This document shows, piece after piece, positions 33,806 through 44,389 of a DNA stretch of 64,000 nucleotides. The translations under genes and the position numbers were made by a program. The notes below the pieces were generated by a model, which was not told the origin of the DNA, did no database searches, and saw only the letters and a program-made list of their open reading frames with translations. Within the stretch, counting starts at the first letter, position 1. Each line of letters begins with the position of its first letter. The DNA is from Parasphingorhabdus marina DSM 22363 (GTDB taxonomy: Bacteria > Pseudomonadota > Alphaproteobacteria > Sphingomonadales > Sphingomonadaceae): NCBI RefSeq assembly GCF_900128895.1, contig NZ_FSQW01000002.1:1485001-1549000 (forward strand), written 5' to 3'.

Positions 33806-36013
33806 CTATGCGCTTGGTGCCGGCAAAGGATCCTGTTGCCCGTAACTGTACTGGTAGTCATAGCCATACCCATAACCCGTCCCACTGGACTTGACCTTGG
33901 TAATGATCGCTCCGAAAATCGTTGCATGAGATGATCGCACTCGCCGCAGAGCCGACTCAATACCGCGAACTTTTACCCCGCCGGCTTCGATCGTATAAAT
34001 GACCCCTTCAACGGCATTGGCCAAAAGCGGAATATCGGCTAGCCCCAGAACCGGCGGCGCATCGACAATTACACAGTCAAACTTCTCTTCCAGATGATCA
34101 AAAAGTTTCTTGATCCTGGGACTGCTGAGCAGTTCCGCCGCATTGGGCGGAATTGGGCCGGCTGTCATGACCCAAAACCCCTGATCAGGCATTTTCTGGA
34201 TGAGGTTGTCAATGTCATCATCGCCCGACAGATAGTTGCTCAGACCCTGCACGTTTTTCTGGTCGATCATCTGGTGAAGAGAGGGATTGCGCATGTCGCC
34301 ATCGATCAGCAGAACCTTCCGGTTTGTACTGCTCAGCACCGCGGCCAGGGCAAATGCCGAAGTACTCTTGCCTTCGTTCGGGCGGGTGCTGGTCATGAGA
34401 AAAGAACGCGGCGCCCCGTGAGACGTCAGAAAAGACAGACTGGTCTGAATGGAAATATAGGCTTCCCAAGCTACCGATTTTTTGTCTTGCAGCATTGAGA
34501 TAATGTCGTCTTTCCGCATATCGGGCACAGAACCCAACGGCGCAAGATTCAGCCTGTTTTTCAGATCCGATGGGTCCTTGATGGTTTGATCAATCTGCTC
34601 CGACACCACAACATAGGCGCCCGCCAGCCCCAGACCCATGAGCATGGCGAGCGCCATGTTAAGCAATATCCGGGGGCTGGAAGGCTGTTCCGGTGCCAGG
34701 GCCGGATCAACAACTGCGATATTGTTGCTACCCACCCCGGCAACACCAATCTCTTTGTACCGCTGAAGCAACCCGTTATAAAGCTGGCGGTTGGTATCAA
34801 CCTCCCGCTGAAAAATATTGTACTGGATTGTATCCTGGCGTTCCCCGCTGAACTTGGATTTCAGTTGCGCTACCTGGTTTTGCAGGTTGCGTTCCCGTTT
34901 CAGCGCCTCACTATACCGCGTAAGTGCGCCCGTTCGCATTCGCAACTCTTCCTTTTCGATACTCTCATCAAGGTCAGATATTTGCCTTTCAAGCGCTTTC
35001 GCGGTGGGATATTCCGGTTCGAACTGGACCAGTATCTTGGCGTATTCAGATGCAATTTCAGCTCGTTTTTGACGCATGCCGTTGATCGCCGGATTTTCGA
35101 TTGCGTCCTTGTTAAGACCATTTTGATCGGCCTGAGCCTGAGCAGCAATGCGATCGGCCGTCGCATCCGTCAGCGCCTTGTTCAAAGCTGCGAGATTGGA
35201 CGAGATCAAGGTATCACCACCTACCGTGCTCCCCTCGGCGTCCCTTGTCGTAGAAAGCGTTACAATTTCCTTGTTGTCAGCATAGCGAACAAGCCGTCGT
35301 TCCGAATCCTCCAGCCTGGCACGCAATTGCGCAAGCCGTTCCTCAAGGAACTTTCGGGCATCTATTGTGGAATCGAAACGCCTGTCGAGATTAGAGTCCA
35401 CAAATTGTGCAACCCATGCGTTGGCTATTGAAGCTGACAGCTGCGGATCGGGACTGCGGAAGCTGACATCAACGAGGCTGGAGCCCCGCACCGGGGAAAT
35501 CGAGACGTTGTCCAGCAGCAATCGTATCGCAAGTTCAAAACGTCGGCGACGGTCTTCGGATGACTGGCGGCTATCACTTCCGGAGATTATGCCGTTCTCG
35601 TCGGGGTCAACATTGAACGTCTGAAAAAAAGCATCTCCCGTCGCCAGGTTTTCCGAACGGACCACCCGATCTGCCAGAGACCGGGCTTCGAGCAGGGCAT
35701 ATTGAGTCTGATAGAATTCCAGATTCTGTCCGACATCCTCGGCTTCCAGACCCTCAACATTGGTGACCTTGTCCTGATTGCGGTTGATCTCAATACGGGA
35801 CGTTGCCGTATAATAGGGCGTCATCAGCAACGTGACGATGATTCCCAGCGCAATTGTACCCAGCACAATACAAGCTATGCCGATGCGATATCGGGACACC
35901 GCCTGCCAATATTGCAACAGCAAGGGCACCTGCTCATCGCGGCGGTCGTCGGAGTTCACATCTACTTGATTCATATTGTGTGGACTTGTCGTGTTTTTGG
36001 CTTCAACTACCAT
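33806..36013 (-). CDS. ExoP/Wzc-type chain-length regulator and BY-kinase
   Basis: The 735-residue protein joins a Wzz domain (TM at about 43-65, periplasmic coiled coil about 225-420 with SEYAKILVQFEPEYPTAKAL, second TM about 452-472) to a cytoplasmic bacterial tyrosine kinase. The kinase has Walker A STRPNEGKSTSAFALA, Walker A' VLLIDGDMRNPSLH and Walker B CVIVDAPPVLGLADIP. The C-terminus carries a Tyr cluster, YGYGYDYQYSYG, the usual autophosphorylation tail. It controls polymer length and export together with Wza (next gene upstream in the operon). ATG at 36013; a Met 13 codons later is an alternative. Confidence 0.95.
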   Translation of the reverse strand: MVVEAKNTTSPHNMNQVDVNSDDRRDEQVPLLLQYWQAVSRYRIGIACIVLGTIALGIIVTLLMTPYYTATSRIEINRNQDKVTNVEGLEAEDVGQNLEFYQTQYALLEARSLADRVVRSENLATGDAFFQTFNVDPDENGIISGSDSRQSSEDRRRRFELAIRLLLDNVSISPVRGSSLVDVSFRSPDPQLSASIANAWVAQFVDSNLDRRFDSTIDARKFLEERLAQLRARLEDSERRLVRYADNKEIVTLSTTRDAEGSTVGGDTLISSNLAALNKALTDATADRIAAQAQADQNGLNKDAIENPAINGMRQKRAEIASEYAKILVQFEPEYPTAKALERQISDLDESIEKEELRMRTGALTRYSEALKRERNLQNQVAQLKSKFSGERQDTIQYNIFQREVDTNRQLYNGLLQRYKEIGVAGVGSNNIAVVDPALAPEQPSSPRILLNMALAMLMGLGLAGAYVVVSEQIDQTIKDPSDLKNRLNLAPLGSVPDMRKDDIISMLQDKKSVAWEAYISIQTSLSFLTSHGAPRSFLMTSTRPNEGKSTSAFALAAVLSSTNRKVLLIDGDMRNPSLHQMIDQKNVQGLSNYLSGDDDIDNLIQKMPDQGFWVMTAGPIPPNAAELLSSPRIKKLFDHLEEKFDCVIVDAPPVLGLADIPLLANAVEGVIYTIEAGGVKVRGIESALRRVRSSHATIFGAIITKVKSSGTGYGYGYDYQYSYGQQDPLPAPSA

Positions 36014-36076
36014 TGAAAAACTATATCTCCGATCTCTCGCATTGCTCTGTGTTCCCGGTCATGTTTTCTGCAAGCG

Positions 36077-36787
36077 TTATCTTCTGTTAAACAGGATGAT
36101 CAATGGAGTTGTGATCAGGGGCGAAGCCTGCAGCACATCCTTGAAAATCCGGCGCGCCTGAGAATCACCGACGATGATCACATCGTTGGCAAATACCTCA
36201 GGGTCGGAATAATTTCCCCTACGGATTGCCTTCAGATTGTACAATCCGGCAATTTGCTGACCATCTACGACACGGAAAATCACTACGTTGCTCAGTTTCG
36301 CAAACTCAGTGGTACCCCCGGACGTCGCAACCGCACGCATGAGAGTCATACGGCCCACTACGGGATAGAGGCCCGGCTCATTTACTTCTCCATCAACGGT
36401 AATCACACGGCTCACCGTTTCTTCCAGGTTTATCGTCACTTCCGGATTTCGAACAAACCGTCCTCGCAAACGGGATTCCATTTCCTCTGCAAGTTCACCA
36501 GGTGTCAATCCGGCAGCTTCCACCACACCAATCAGCGGGAATGAGAGACGTCCGCTGGCATCTATCTGAACTTCTTTCTCCAGATCCTCAATTCCGAACA
36601 CGTCAATCTTCAGTTTGTCGAAGGGTCCGATAAGATAGGGCCGGTTTGCCGCCAGCAGGTCAGATCGCTTGGGCTCGGGAAATGCATCTGTCGAAACAAC
36701 CTGAACATCCGCGCCCAAGCCAAACTGATTGCTCGCGCAGCCGCCTAGCAACAGCACGACCAGCAGCATTGTCAATTTTTCTCTCAT
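36077..36787 (-). CDS. Wza-type polysaccharide export lipoprotein
   Basis: The 236-residue lipoprotein has signal MREKLTMLLVVLLLGGC with the lipobox Cys at 17. The Poly_export domain follows at about 50-130 (YLIGPFDKLKIDVFGIEDLE and SGRLSFPLIGVVEAAGLTPG). An SLBB-like segment follows (VITVDGEVNEPGLYPVVGRM, then LSNVVIFRVVDG). It would form the outer-membrane export channel that works with the downstream Wzc-type kinase. It is shorter than Wza of E. coli, as usual for alphaproteobacterial homologues. Confidence 0.93.
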   Translation of the reverse strand: MREKLTMLLVVLLLGGCASNQFGLGADVQVVSTDAFPEPKRSDLLAANRPYLIGPFDKLKIDVFGIEDLEKEVQIDASGRLSFPLIGVVEAAGLTPGELAEEMESRLRGRFVRNPEVTINLEETVSRVITVDGEVNEPGLYPVVGRMTLMRAVATSGGTTEFAKLSNVVIFRVVDGQQIAGLYNLKAIRRGNYSDPEVFANDVIIVGDSQARRIFKDVLQASPLITTPLIILFNRR

Positions 36788-36900
36788 ACCAGATCATCCA
36801 TTGATTTCATTGGTGCAATTTTCCTTCGAAGAGTTTGCGCCATCTTTGGCAATTCCTGGCAAGACCTGTACGCAGAAATTACCAAATAGTCAGTCAAAAT

Positions 36901-38331
36901 TTACCCGGTCTTAACCGATCGTCGCTCCACCCTTTCCAGTGATCCCAACAAGCACAGGGACACAGTGCTGACCATCATTATAATCGGCACCCGAAGCGGA
37001 TAGTCTCCAGCGCTGGCAAGAGCCATTACTCCCAAGATCGACAAGTTGGCAATGACCAGTCGTCGTTGGCCGGAATAGGCCCGTGTATTGCGAAACACGT
37101 CAATCGTCTTCGCGGATATCCAGATCAGCAGGGCGATCGCAACAAACACCGCTGCTACACCACCCTCGATCAAGAATTGCAGCCAGTCATTGTGGGCCTG
37201 GTTCAAATAGTTAGGTCGCAGCAATTCCAGGCTCTCGTAACGGGTAAATATGTGCTGAAAGGAGCCGAAACCTGATCCGAATGGAAAATAATCCTTCGCC
37301 ATCTGCCAGAGAACAGGCAGCAAATTAGCGCGAATCCCTTCGAAAAAGCGGGTATTCAAAAGGCGGTCGAGAGCCTCCGCTCTTGCCAGAACGAATGCCA
37401 GAGCTATCACTGACAAGAAGGCGACGGCCAGGCCCATGATGATCAGCTTGCGATTCTTCGAAATCTTGTCTGCTGAACGCCGGTTTTTGCGCCTGACCGC
37501 GGCATAGTAGAAATATGCGCACGGGAAAATCGCGACCAACATCACCAGAATCCCGGCCCGAGATCCGGTAACCAGGATCAGCGGAATGATTGCGAGGACT
37601 GCCAGAGTGATTGCCAGCAGGGAAAGAGTCGATGGATGCCGACCTGCGCCAATGACGGAAAAGTGCCAAGCAAGCATGATAATCACGCTCGCCAGAAATA
37701 TCGCCTGATGATTGCGGTTCGAAAACAGTCCGACAGCTGCTCCATTATTCGTAATGTCGTAAAAATAGAGTGGTCCGTTTGGCGAACCAAGCAACTGAAG
37801 CAGTGCGATTCCTCCGCTCACAAGCCCCAGCACAGCAATAAATGGCATGATCCTGGTTCTCGACTCGGGGGTTTGAATAATGAACAGCAGACATGTGGCC
37901 AGAGGGATGCTCATCGAAAACAGGCTGTTCAATGTCTTGGTCGGAGCAAGCGATAACGGACGCCAGTGTTGCTCCATTTCCATCAGTAGCGCAATTTCCA
38001 GATATATTTCGCGCTGAGGTAACTGTGTCCAAATCGCTGGCGGCAACGGCACCAGTTGCACAGCCATCAGAATCATCAAGGCCAAAATAAGCAAAAGAGG
38101 CATTTTGTGTAGCGCGAGAATTCGCCGATTGCATTGTATCACGGCGTAGGCGCAGAACAATATCGCCAGCGGTCTCAATATAATCAGGGACTGTATGTCG
38201 TCTCGTGATCCGCCGCCAAGCGCAAAGACACACAGAATGAAAGTCAGAAAGGCGAAAAGCCTTGCACGATCGGAAGAAAGCGCGGACACCAGCTCTTCAG
38301 CCGTTTTGACATGCGTTTTATTTCTAGGCAA
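36901..38331 (-). CDS. O-antigen ligase/polymerase family membrane protein (Wzy_C)
   Basis: The 476-residue protein has about 11-12 spans. It carries the Wzy_C region at about 330-440: FPFGSGFGSFQHIFTRYES, LNQAHNDWLQFLIEGGVAAV. The AHNDWLQ motif is typical of the large periplasmic loop in O-antigen ligase and polymerase family proteins. Its position at the head of the export operon suggests the polymerase or a late transfer step; a second candidate polymerase lies at 23.4 kb. The start appears to be TTG at 38331, since no ATG precedes the first membrane span. Confidence 0.88.
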   Translation of the reverse strand: MPRNKTHVKTAEELVSALSSDRARLFAFLTFILCVFALGGGSRDDIQSLIILRPLAILFCAYAVIQCNRRILALHKMPLLLILALMILMAVQLVPLPPAIWTQLPQREIYLEIALLMEMEQHWRPLSLAPTKTLNSLFSMSIPLATCLLFIIQTPESRTRIMPFIAVLGLVSGGIALLQLLGSPNGPLYFYDITNNGAAVGLFSNRNHQAIFLASVIIMLAWHFSVIGAGRHPSTLSLLAITLAVLAIIPLILVTGSRAGILVMLVAIFPCAYFYYAAVRRKNRRSADKISKNRKLIIMGLAVAFLSVIALAFVLARAEALDRLLNTRFFEGIRANLLPVLWQMAKDYFPFGSGFGSFQHIFTRYESLELLRPNYLNQAHNDWLQFLIEGGVAAVFVAIALLIWISAKTIDVFRNTRAYSGQRRLVIANLSILGVMALASAGDYPLRVPIIMMVSTVSLCLLGSLERVERRSVKTG

Positions 38332-38532
38332 CGTTGCGGCCCTACCAATCTCACGTGTAATGAACTGCGGTCGAATATCTGCCGGTCGTCACTTATACAA
38401 GACTTTTAGTTCGGCCTAGAAAATCTATCCGCCACGCCCGGACAATTTGTATATATGAGCAGGGGTAGCGCACGCAATCCGGCACTTCACAGGCTTCTCG
38501 TCTGGAATTATTCACCCCAAAGGAAGGTACCG

Positions 38533-39432
38533 ATGAACCTCACTCACCTCCAGCGCCTCGAATCCGAAGCCATCCACATCATGCGCGAAGTTGTGGCCGA
38601 GGCGGAGAAACCCGTCATGCTCTACTCGGTTGGCAAGGACAGTGCGGTCATGCTGCATCTGGCAAAAAAGGCGTTTTATCCGTCGCCTCCCCCCTTCCCG
38701 CTGCTTCATATCGCCTCCGGCTGGGACTTCCAGGCGCTGCTCGACCATCGCGATCGCACAGCGAAAGAAATCGGCATGGAGCTGATCGTCGCGCACAACC
38801 AGGAAGCCGCCGATGCCGGAATCAATCCGTTTGATGCCCGCGCAGGCGTCTATTCCCAGCAAATGCTGATCGATCCGCTGAAACAGGCGCTGACCGAACA
38901 TGGGTTTGACGCGGCCTTTGGCGGCGGACGGCGGGACGAAGAGAAGAGCCGGGCGAAAGAGCGGATTTTCTCGTTCCGCTCAAGCAGCCATCGCTGGGAT
39001 CCGAAGAACCAGCGGCCGGAGCTGTGGAAGCTCTACAACATGAACAAGGCGAAGAGCGAAAGCATCCGTGTCTTCCCGCTGAGCAACTGGACCGAGCTCG
39101 ATATCTGGCAATATATCCATCTCGAGCAGATCGACATCGTCCCGCTCTATTATGCGGCCAAATTGCCAACCGTGAAGCGCGACGGACTGCTGCTGGTCGT
39201 TGACGACGAGCGCATGCGGCTCGAAGAGGGCGAGGTTCCGGAAGAGAAAGTCGTGCGGTTCCGGACGCTGGGCTGTTATCCGCTAACCGGTGCCACCGAA
39301 AGTTCAGCGGCAACCCTGCCGGAGATTATCCAGGAAATGCTGCTCGCGACCTCTTCCGAGCGCGAAGGACGCGCGGTTGATCATGATGCCACAGCGAGCA
39401 TGGAGAAGAAAAAGCAGGAAGGGTATTTCTGA
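38533..39432 (+). CDS. cysD: sulfate adenylyltransferase subunit 2
   Basis: This 299-residue ATP sulfurylase catalytic subunit makes adenosine 5'-phosphosulfate from sulfate and ATP. The PP-loop is at about residues 33-45 ([18 protein letters not shown]), followed by family stretches [36 protein letters not shown] and [11 protein letters not shown]. It ends with the expected KKKQEGYF. The ATG at 38533 follows AAAGGAAGG. It overlaps cysNC by one base. The cysD-cysNC-cysQ run lies within the polysaccharide locus, divergent from the wzy-type gene. Confidence 0.97.
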   Translation: MNLTHLQRLESEAIHIMREVVAEAEKPVMLYSVGKDSAVMLHLAKKAFYPSPPPFPLLHIASGWDFQALLDHRDRTAKEIGMELIVAHNQEAADAGINPFDARAGVYSQQMLIDPLKQALTEHGFDAAFGGGRRDEEKSRAKERIFSFRSSSHRWDPKNQRPELWKLYNMNKAKSESIRVFPLSNWTELDIWQYIHLEQIDIVPLYYAAKLPTVKRDGLLLVVDDERMRLEEGEVPEEKVVRFRTLGCYPLTGATESSAATLPEIIQEMLLATSSEREGRAVDHDATASMEKKKQEGYF

Positions 39433-41372
39433 TGGCCCGGTCCGATACCGAGCAGCTGGATACCAGCTACCAGACCGAGGCGCTGATCGCCGAGGATATT
39501 GACGCTTATCTGGAAAAGCACCAGCACAAGTCGATGTTGCGGTTCATCACCTGCGGGTCGGTGGATGACGGCAAGTCGACGCTGATCGGGCGGCTGCTCT
39601 ATGACAGCAAGATGATCTTCGAGGATCAGCTGGCCGCGCTCGAAGCCGACAGCAAAAAGGTCGGCACCCAGGGGCAGGAGATTGACTTTGCCCTGCTCGT
39701 CGACGGGCTCGCAGCCGAGCGCGAACAGGGCATCACCATCGATGTCGCCTATCGCTTCTTCGCCACCGAGAAACGCAAGTTCATCGTCGCCGATACCCCT
39801 GGGCACGAACAATATACCCGCAACATGATCACCGGCGCCTCGACCGCCGATCTGGCGATCATCCTGATCGATGCGCGCCAGGGCATCCTGACCCAGACCC
39901 GCCGGCACAGCTATCTCGCGCATCTGATCGGCATCAAAAACCTGGTCGTGGCCGTGAACAAGATGGATCTGGTCGGTTACGATCAGGCCGTTTATGACAA
40001 GATCATCGCGGACTATGCGAAATTTGCCACCGAAATCGGTATCGAAAACTTTACGCCAATTCCGATTTCCGGTCTCGCGGGCGACAATATCACGAGCGTT
40101 TCGCCCAACACCCCCTGGTATGACGGACCGGATCTGGTTGCGCATCTGGAGACGGTCGAACTGACAAATACGGTCAATCGCACAAAACCGCTGCGGATGC
40201 CGGTCCAGTGGGTCAACCGCCCCAACCTCGATTTTCGCGGATTCAGCGGGCAGATTGCCAGCGGCACGATCAAACCCGGTGACGAAGTGCGGGTGCTGCC
40301 CTCCGGCAGACGATCCTCGGTCAAGTCGATCGTGACCATGGATGGCGAGCTGGATGAGGCCGTTGCCGGCCAGTCGGTGACGCTGGTGCTGGCTGACGAA
40401 ATTGACTGTTCGCGCGGCGATGTCATTGCCGCCGCGGATGCCCCGCCGCAAACCGCGGATCAGTTCGAGACCACGCTGGTCTGGATGGATGAAAATGAAA
40501 TGCTCCCCGGCCGCAGCTACTGGATGAAAATCGGCAGCCAGATGGTCAGCGCCACTGTCCAGACGCCGAAATACCAGATCAACGTCAACAATATGGAGCA
40601 ACTGGCCGCCAAAACTCTGGAACTGAACGGCATCGGTGTCGCGGAACTGGCCACCGACCGGCAGATTGTGTTCGAGCCCTATGCCGACAATCGCGATCTT
40701 GGCGGCTTCATTCTGATCGACAAGCTGACCAATGCCACCGTGGCGGCGGGCATGCTGCACTTCTGTCTGCGGCGGTCGCAAAATGTCCACTGGCAGGCGG
40801 TCGATGTGGACCGGAACGCCCATGCCCTGCAGAAGAATCAGGAACCAAGGGTCGTGTGGTTCACCGGCCTGTCCGGATCTGGCAAATCCACCATTGCCAA
40901 CATGGTCGAAAAACGGCTCCATGCGCTGGGCAAACACAGCTTCCTGCTCGACGGCGACAATGTCCGTCACGGGCTCAACCGGGATCTCGGATTTACCGAT
41001 GCGGACCGGGTGGAGAATATCCGCCGCATCGGCGAAGTCGCCCGGCTGATGGCGGATGCCGGACTGATTGTGCTGACCGCTTTCATCTCTCCGTTCCGCG
41101 CCGAACGGCAGCTGGTCCGGTCGATGCTCCCGGAAGGCGAGTTTTTCGAGGTGTTTGTCGATACCCCGCTGGAAGTGGCGGAAGAGCGCGATGTGAAGGG
41201 GCTGTACAAAAAGGCCCGGGCCGGTGAACTGAAAAACTTCACCGGAATTGACAGTGACTATGAAGTCCCGCGCAATCCCGAAATCCGGATCGACACGACC
41301 AGAACCAGCCCGGAAGAAGCGGCCGAACTCATCGTGAACAAGATTACCGGCATCTGGTCTTATACCATATGA
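39432..41372 (+). CDS. cysNC: bifunctional sulfate adenylyltransferase subunit 1/APS kinase
   Basis: The 646-residue fusion begins with the CysN GTPase: G1 [14 protein letters not shown] (41-54), G3 [13 protein letters not shown]4 NKMD, and two beta-barrel domains to about 450. APS kinase CysC follows from about 472, with Walker [17 protein letters not shown] and [17 protein letters not shown]. CysN powers APS synthesis with CysD; CysC phosphorylates APS to PAPS, the sulfate donor. The fusion is common in alphaproteobacteria. It overlaps cysQ by 4 bases. Confidence 0.97.
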   Translation: MARSDTEQLDTSYQTEALIAEDIDAYLEKHQHKSMLRFITCGSVDDGKSTLIGRLLYDSKMIFEDQLAALEADSKKVGTQGQEIDFALLVDGLAAEREQGITIDVAYRFFATEKRKFIVADTPGHEQYTRNMITGASTADLAIILIDARQGILTQTRRHSYLAHLIGIKNLVVAVNKMDLVGYDQAVYDKIIADYAKFATEIGIENFTPIPISGLAGDNITSVSPNTPWYDGPDLVAHLETVELTNTVNRTKPLRMPVQWVNRPNLDFRGFSGQIASGTIKPGDEVRVLPSGRRSSVKSIVTMDGELDEAVAGQSVTLVLADEIDCSRGDVIAAADAPPQTADQFETTLVWMDENEMLPGRSYWMKIGSQMVSATVQTPKYQINVNNMEQLAAKTLELNGIGVAELATDRQIVFEPYADNRDLGGFILIDKLTNATVAAGMLHFCLRRSQNVHWQAVDVDRNAHALQKNQEPRVVWFTGLSGSGKSTIANMVEKRLHALGKHSFLLDGDNVRHGLNRDLGFTDADRVENIRRIGEVARLMADAGLIVLTAFISPFRAERQLVRSMLPEGEFFEVFVDTPLEVAEERDVKGLYKKARAGELKNFTGIDSDYEVPRNPEIRIDTTRTSPEEAAELIVNKITGIWSYTI

Positions 41373-42112
41373 CCCGCAGCGACATGTCCGACGGAGAACT
41401 GGCCGAGACCCTGGCCCGCGCGGCTGGTGCGCTGCTGCTTGACCTGCGTACATCCTCCGGGATGGCAGGCCGGGAACTGGGTGATGCCGGAGATGCCGCT
41501 GCCAATGAACTGCTGGTCACGGCCCTGCGCAAGGCGCGACCGAATGATGGTCTGTTGTCGGAGGAATCCAAGGATACCAAAGACCGACTGTCACAAAAGC
41601 GGGTCTGGATCATCGATCCGGTCGATGGCACCCGGGAATATGGCGAAGGGCGCGACGACTGGGCGGTGCATGTCGGGCTGTCAGTTGACGGCAAGGCTGC
41701 CATCGGCGCGGTCGCCCTGCCCGCGCTCGAAATGACCCTGAGCAGCGAGCGGCCCGATATCTCTCCGCGGCGGGCCGATACGCTTCGGATGGTCGTCAGC
41801 CGATCGCGACCCGCGAAGGAAGCAGTGGCGGTATCGAAAAAACTGGATGCCGAGCTGATACCGATGGGATCAGCCGGCGCCAAGGCAATGGCAATTGTGC
41901 GCGGGGAAGCGGACGTCTATCTCCACTCCGGTGGACAATATGAATGGGACAATTGCGCGCCGGTAGCCGTGGCGCAGGCGCACGGCCTGCATTGCTCGCG
42001 GATAGATGGCGGGCCGCTCGCCTATAATTGCCGCAATCCCTATCTTCCTGACCTGCTGATCTGTCACAAGCAGGATGCGGAAACCATTCTGGCACTTGTT
42101 GGCAGCAGCTGA
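41369..42112 (+). CDS. cysQ: 3'(2'),5'-bisphosphate nucleotidase
   Basis: The 247-residue inositol-monophosphatase-fold enzyme removes the 3'-phosphate of PAP (and PAPS), recycling the product of sulfotransfer. Metal-binding motifs are visible: [23 protein letters not shown] and [15 protein letters not shown]. Its start overlaps cysNC by ATGA. The presence of a PAP phosphatase beside PAPS synthesis is what a sulfotransferase pathway would need, though no sulfotransferase is seen in the window. Confidence 0.92.
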   Translation: MTRSDMSDGELAETLARAAGALLLDLRTSSGMAGRELGDAGDAAANELLVTALRKARPNDGLLSEESKDTKDRLSQKRVWIIDPVDGTREYGEGRDDWAVHVGLSVDGKAAIGAVALPALEMTLSSERPDISPRRADTLRMVVSRSRPAKEAVAVSKKLDAELIPMGSAGAKAMAIVRGEADVYLHSGGQYEWDNCAPVAVAQAHGLHCSRIDGGPLAYNCRNPYLPDLLICHKQDAETILALVGSS

Positions 42113-42138
42113 ACATCACCCGCTGCTCAGCCTCCTGA

Positions 42139-44058
42139 TCAGGACGCCTGCTGTTCCGCATCATTGTCCCGTTCGTGCTCAAATTCGGGTACCAGCTGGT
42201 TGAGCAGGTCAATCACTTCTGAGCGTTCACGAGAATTACGGAACCGATGGATCAGCTCCTCAAGCCTGTCCCGGTCAAGAAAATCTTCATGCGCCATCAT
42301 GATCCGGTCGTGCACCGTTTTCTCCGGATTGTTGCCGATGATCAGTTCCTCGTAGAGTTTTTCACCAGGACGCAATCCGACTTCCTGAATCTCGATGTCT
42401 CCATCCGGATGTGATTCGGATCTGACCGTCAGGCCGGACAGCTGTACCATGGTCTTCGCCAGATCGGCGATGCGCACGGATTTGCCCATGTCGAGAACAA
42501 AAACTTCACCGCCCTTGGCCATCCCGGCCGCCTGAATGACCAGTTGTGAGGCCTCTGGTATGGTCATGAAATACCGGGTCACATCCCGGTGGGTGAGAGT
42601 GATCGGACCACCGGATTCAATCTGCTGACGGAAAAGCGGCACGACCGAGCCACTGGATCCCAGCACATTTCCGAAACGAACCATCGAAAATCTGGTTTTC
42701 TTGCTGATCGCGGCGAAGGCCTGCACCACCTGTTCGGCACCTCTTTTGGAGGCTCCCATGATGTTGGTGGGCCGGACGGCCTTGTCGGTACTGACAAGAA
42801 TGAAGTCGCTGACGCCCGCCTCGTGGGCGGCATTCACAACTTCAAACGTCCCGAACAGATTGTTGCGGATCCCTTCGACCGGATTGGCTTCCACCAGCGG
42901 CACATGTTTGTAGGCTGCGGCATGAAAAATTGTGTCGGGATTCCAGCGTGCCAGGATCTCCCTGACACGGCCGGCATCGGTCACGGATCCCAGAACCGGA
43001 ACAATCTGAAGGTTTTCCAGCGACCGGGATTTCCCGAGATTGCGCAATTCTTTCTCGATCGCATAAAGCGAGTATTCCGACAGTTCGAACATGATCAACC
43101 GGCGTGCACCGCATTGCGCGATCTGGCGGCAAAGTTCGCTGCCAATCGAGCCCCCCGCTCCGGTTACGAGAACGGTCTTTCCGACAATTGTCCGGCCCAG
43201 GAGCAATTCGTTCGGTGCAACCGGTTCCCGCCCGAGCAGATCCTCGATGTCCAGCTCCCGGATGTCGTTGAACGAAACCTTGCCATCAATGATTTCCTTC
43301 ATGTTCGGCAGGGTCTGAACATGCACCTGGAATTGCTGGACCTGGTCAACAATGGCCCGCCGTTTTTTTCTCGAGATATTTGGCAGCGCCAGCAAAATGT
43401 CGGTTATTTCATGCTTCTCGATAATGCTCTGGAGCTTCCCGCTCCAGAAAACCCTGTCTCCGTCCAGTTTCTGGCCCTCCAGTCGACGATCATCATCCAC
43501 ATATCCCAGCAAGCGGGTGGAAGGTTCGGAGCGCATCGACGAAGCCAGCTGCTGTCCGGCACTTCCCGCACCGTAAATCAGAACAGTCTTCACCTGACCG
43601 CCAAACAGCCGGCGACCCAGGATGTCGACCATCAGATATCGCGCCATGATCCGGGAAAAACCAACAAGGAAGAAAAAGAGCATCGGCTGAATAGCGCCCA
43701 CCGTGCGGGGAACGCCATCGATGCCAATGACCGAGAATACGACCACCATCGGCATTCCAAAGAGTATGAATGCGCGTGCAAGCGTCTTCATCATGCCGGA
43801 GCCCGCATAGCGGAAGATCGCGTTGTAGACGCCGGTAAAATAAAAGATCGGCAGCATGAACAACAGGGCCCCGAATACCAGCTTCTGCACGGCAAGGTCC
43901 CAGAATACCCAGACACCAATGCGGAGCGAATAGGCTATCCAGATGGACTGAACGCACAAAACGATGTCAAGAAGGACAACGACTGCCTGCTTTTGCCACC
44001 TGGAAAGTCCGGCAACGCGCTTGAGCAAGGATGTTACAATGGCAGTCAGAGTTTCCAT
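42139..44058 (-). CDS. WbpM/CapD-type membrane-bound UDP-GlcNAc 4,6-dehydratase
   Basis: The 639-residue protein has four N-terminal membrane spans to about residue 130, a CoA-binding-like Rossmann domain (about 150-270: VLIYGAGSAGQQLASSM), then the catalytic SDR domain. That has VLVTGAGGSIGSELCRQI, HAAAYKHVPLVEANPVEG and LVSTDKAVRPTNIMGASKR, the last with Met in place of the Tyr of the YxxxK motif. Such enzymes make UDP-4-keto-6-deoxy-GlcNAc. This product is the likely substrate of the fused reductase/transferase at 31.3 kb, which would give QuiNAc or FucNAc. The 330-base gap before ugd holds the divergent promoters; I see no other gene there. Confidence 0.93.
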   Translation of the reverse strand: METLTAIVTSLLKRVAGLSRWQKQAVVVLLDIVLCVQSIWIAYSLRIGVWVFWDLAVQKLVFGALLFMLPIFYFTGVYNAIFRYAGSGMMKTLARAFILFGMPMVVVFSVIGIDGVPRTVGAIQPMLFFFLVGFSRIMARYLMVDILGRRLFGGQVKTVLIYGAGSAGQQLASSMRSEPSTRLLGYVDDDRRLEGQKLDGDRVFWSGKLQSIIEKHEITDILLALPNISRKKRRAIVDQVQQFQVHVQTLPNMKEIIDGKVSFNDIRELDIEDLLGREPVAPNELLLGRTIVGKTVLVTGAGGSIGSELCRQIAQCGARRLIMFELSEYSLYAIEKELRNLGKSRSLENLQIVPVLGSVTDAGRVREILARWNPDTIFHAAAYKHVPLVEANPVEGIRNNLFGTFEVVNAAHEAGVSDFILVSTDKAVRPTNIMGASKRGAEQVVQAFAAISKKTRFSMVRFGNVLGSSGSVVPLFRQQIESGGPITLTHRDVTRYFMTIPEASQLVIQAAGMAKGGEVFVLDMGKSVRIADLAKTMVQLSGLTVRSESHPDGDIEIQEVGLRPGEKLYEELIIGNNPEKTVHDRIMMAHEDFLDRDRLEELIHRFRNSRERSEVIDLLNQLVPEFEHERDNDAEQQAS

Positions 44059-44389
44059 ATCTTAGGCCTTGGCCCTTTTCGCAACTTGTACAACAATACT
44101 GGCCCGCGCTTTTAGTCGAGACTCGTCTGCTTGCCAAATCATTCAGCGCGAAAAGCCTGTACCGATTCAACGCATGGATGTTCAAAACCCTTCGCCTACA
44201 GGGAAAAAATCGGTGTCAGGGTCGAAAACGCAACGGTAAATTTACACATTTTCTTTAGGAAACAGTCCATTAACAACGGCCGTTTGCCATTCGTTTGCCA
44301 ACCTTGACCGGCAAAGTGCAACAGGCCACAAGCGGTCGGGTAAGCACCTTTTTCAGGGCGGCAAACAATTTGGGTTTTAAGGAATAGTA

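Noticed and set aside
33806-33850. Tyr-rich C-terminus of the Wzc-type protein as an unusual feature
   Set aside because: A C-terminal tyrosine cluster is the normal autophosphorylation tail of this kinase family.
39381-41453. 690-residue frame on the minus strand opposite cysNC
   Set aside because: It is antisense to a gene with full family motifs; its translation is low-complexity in style and matches nothing. It is a codon-bias shadow typical of high-G+C DNA.
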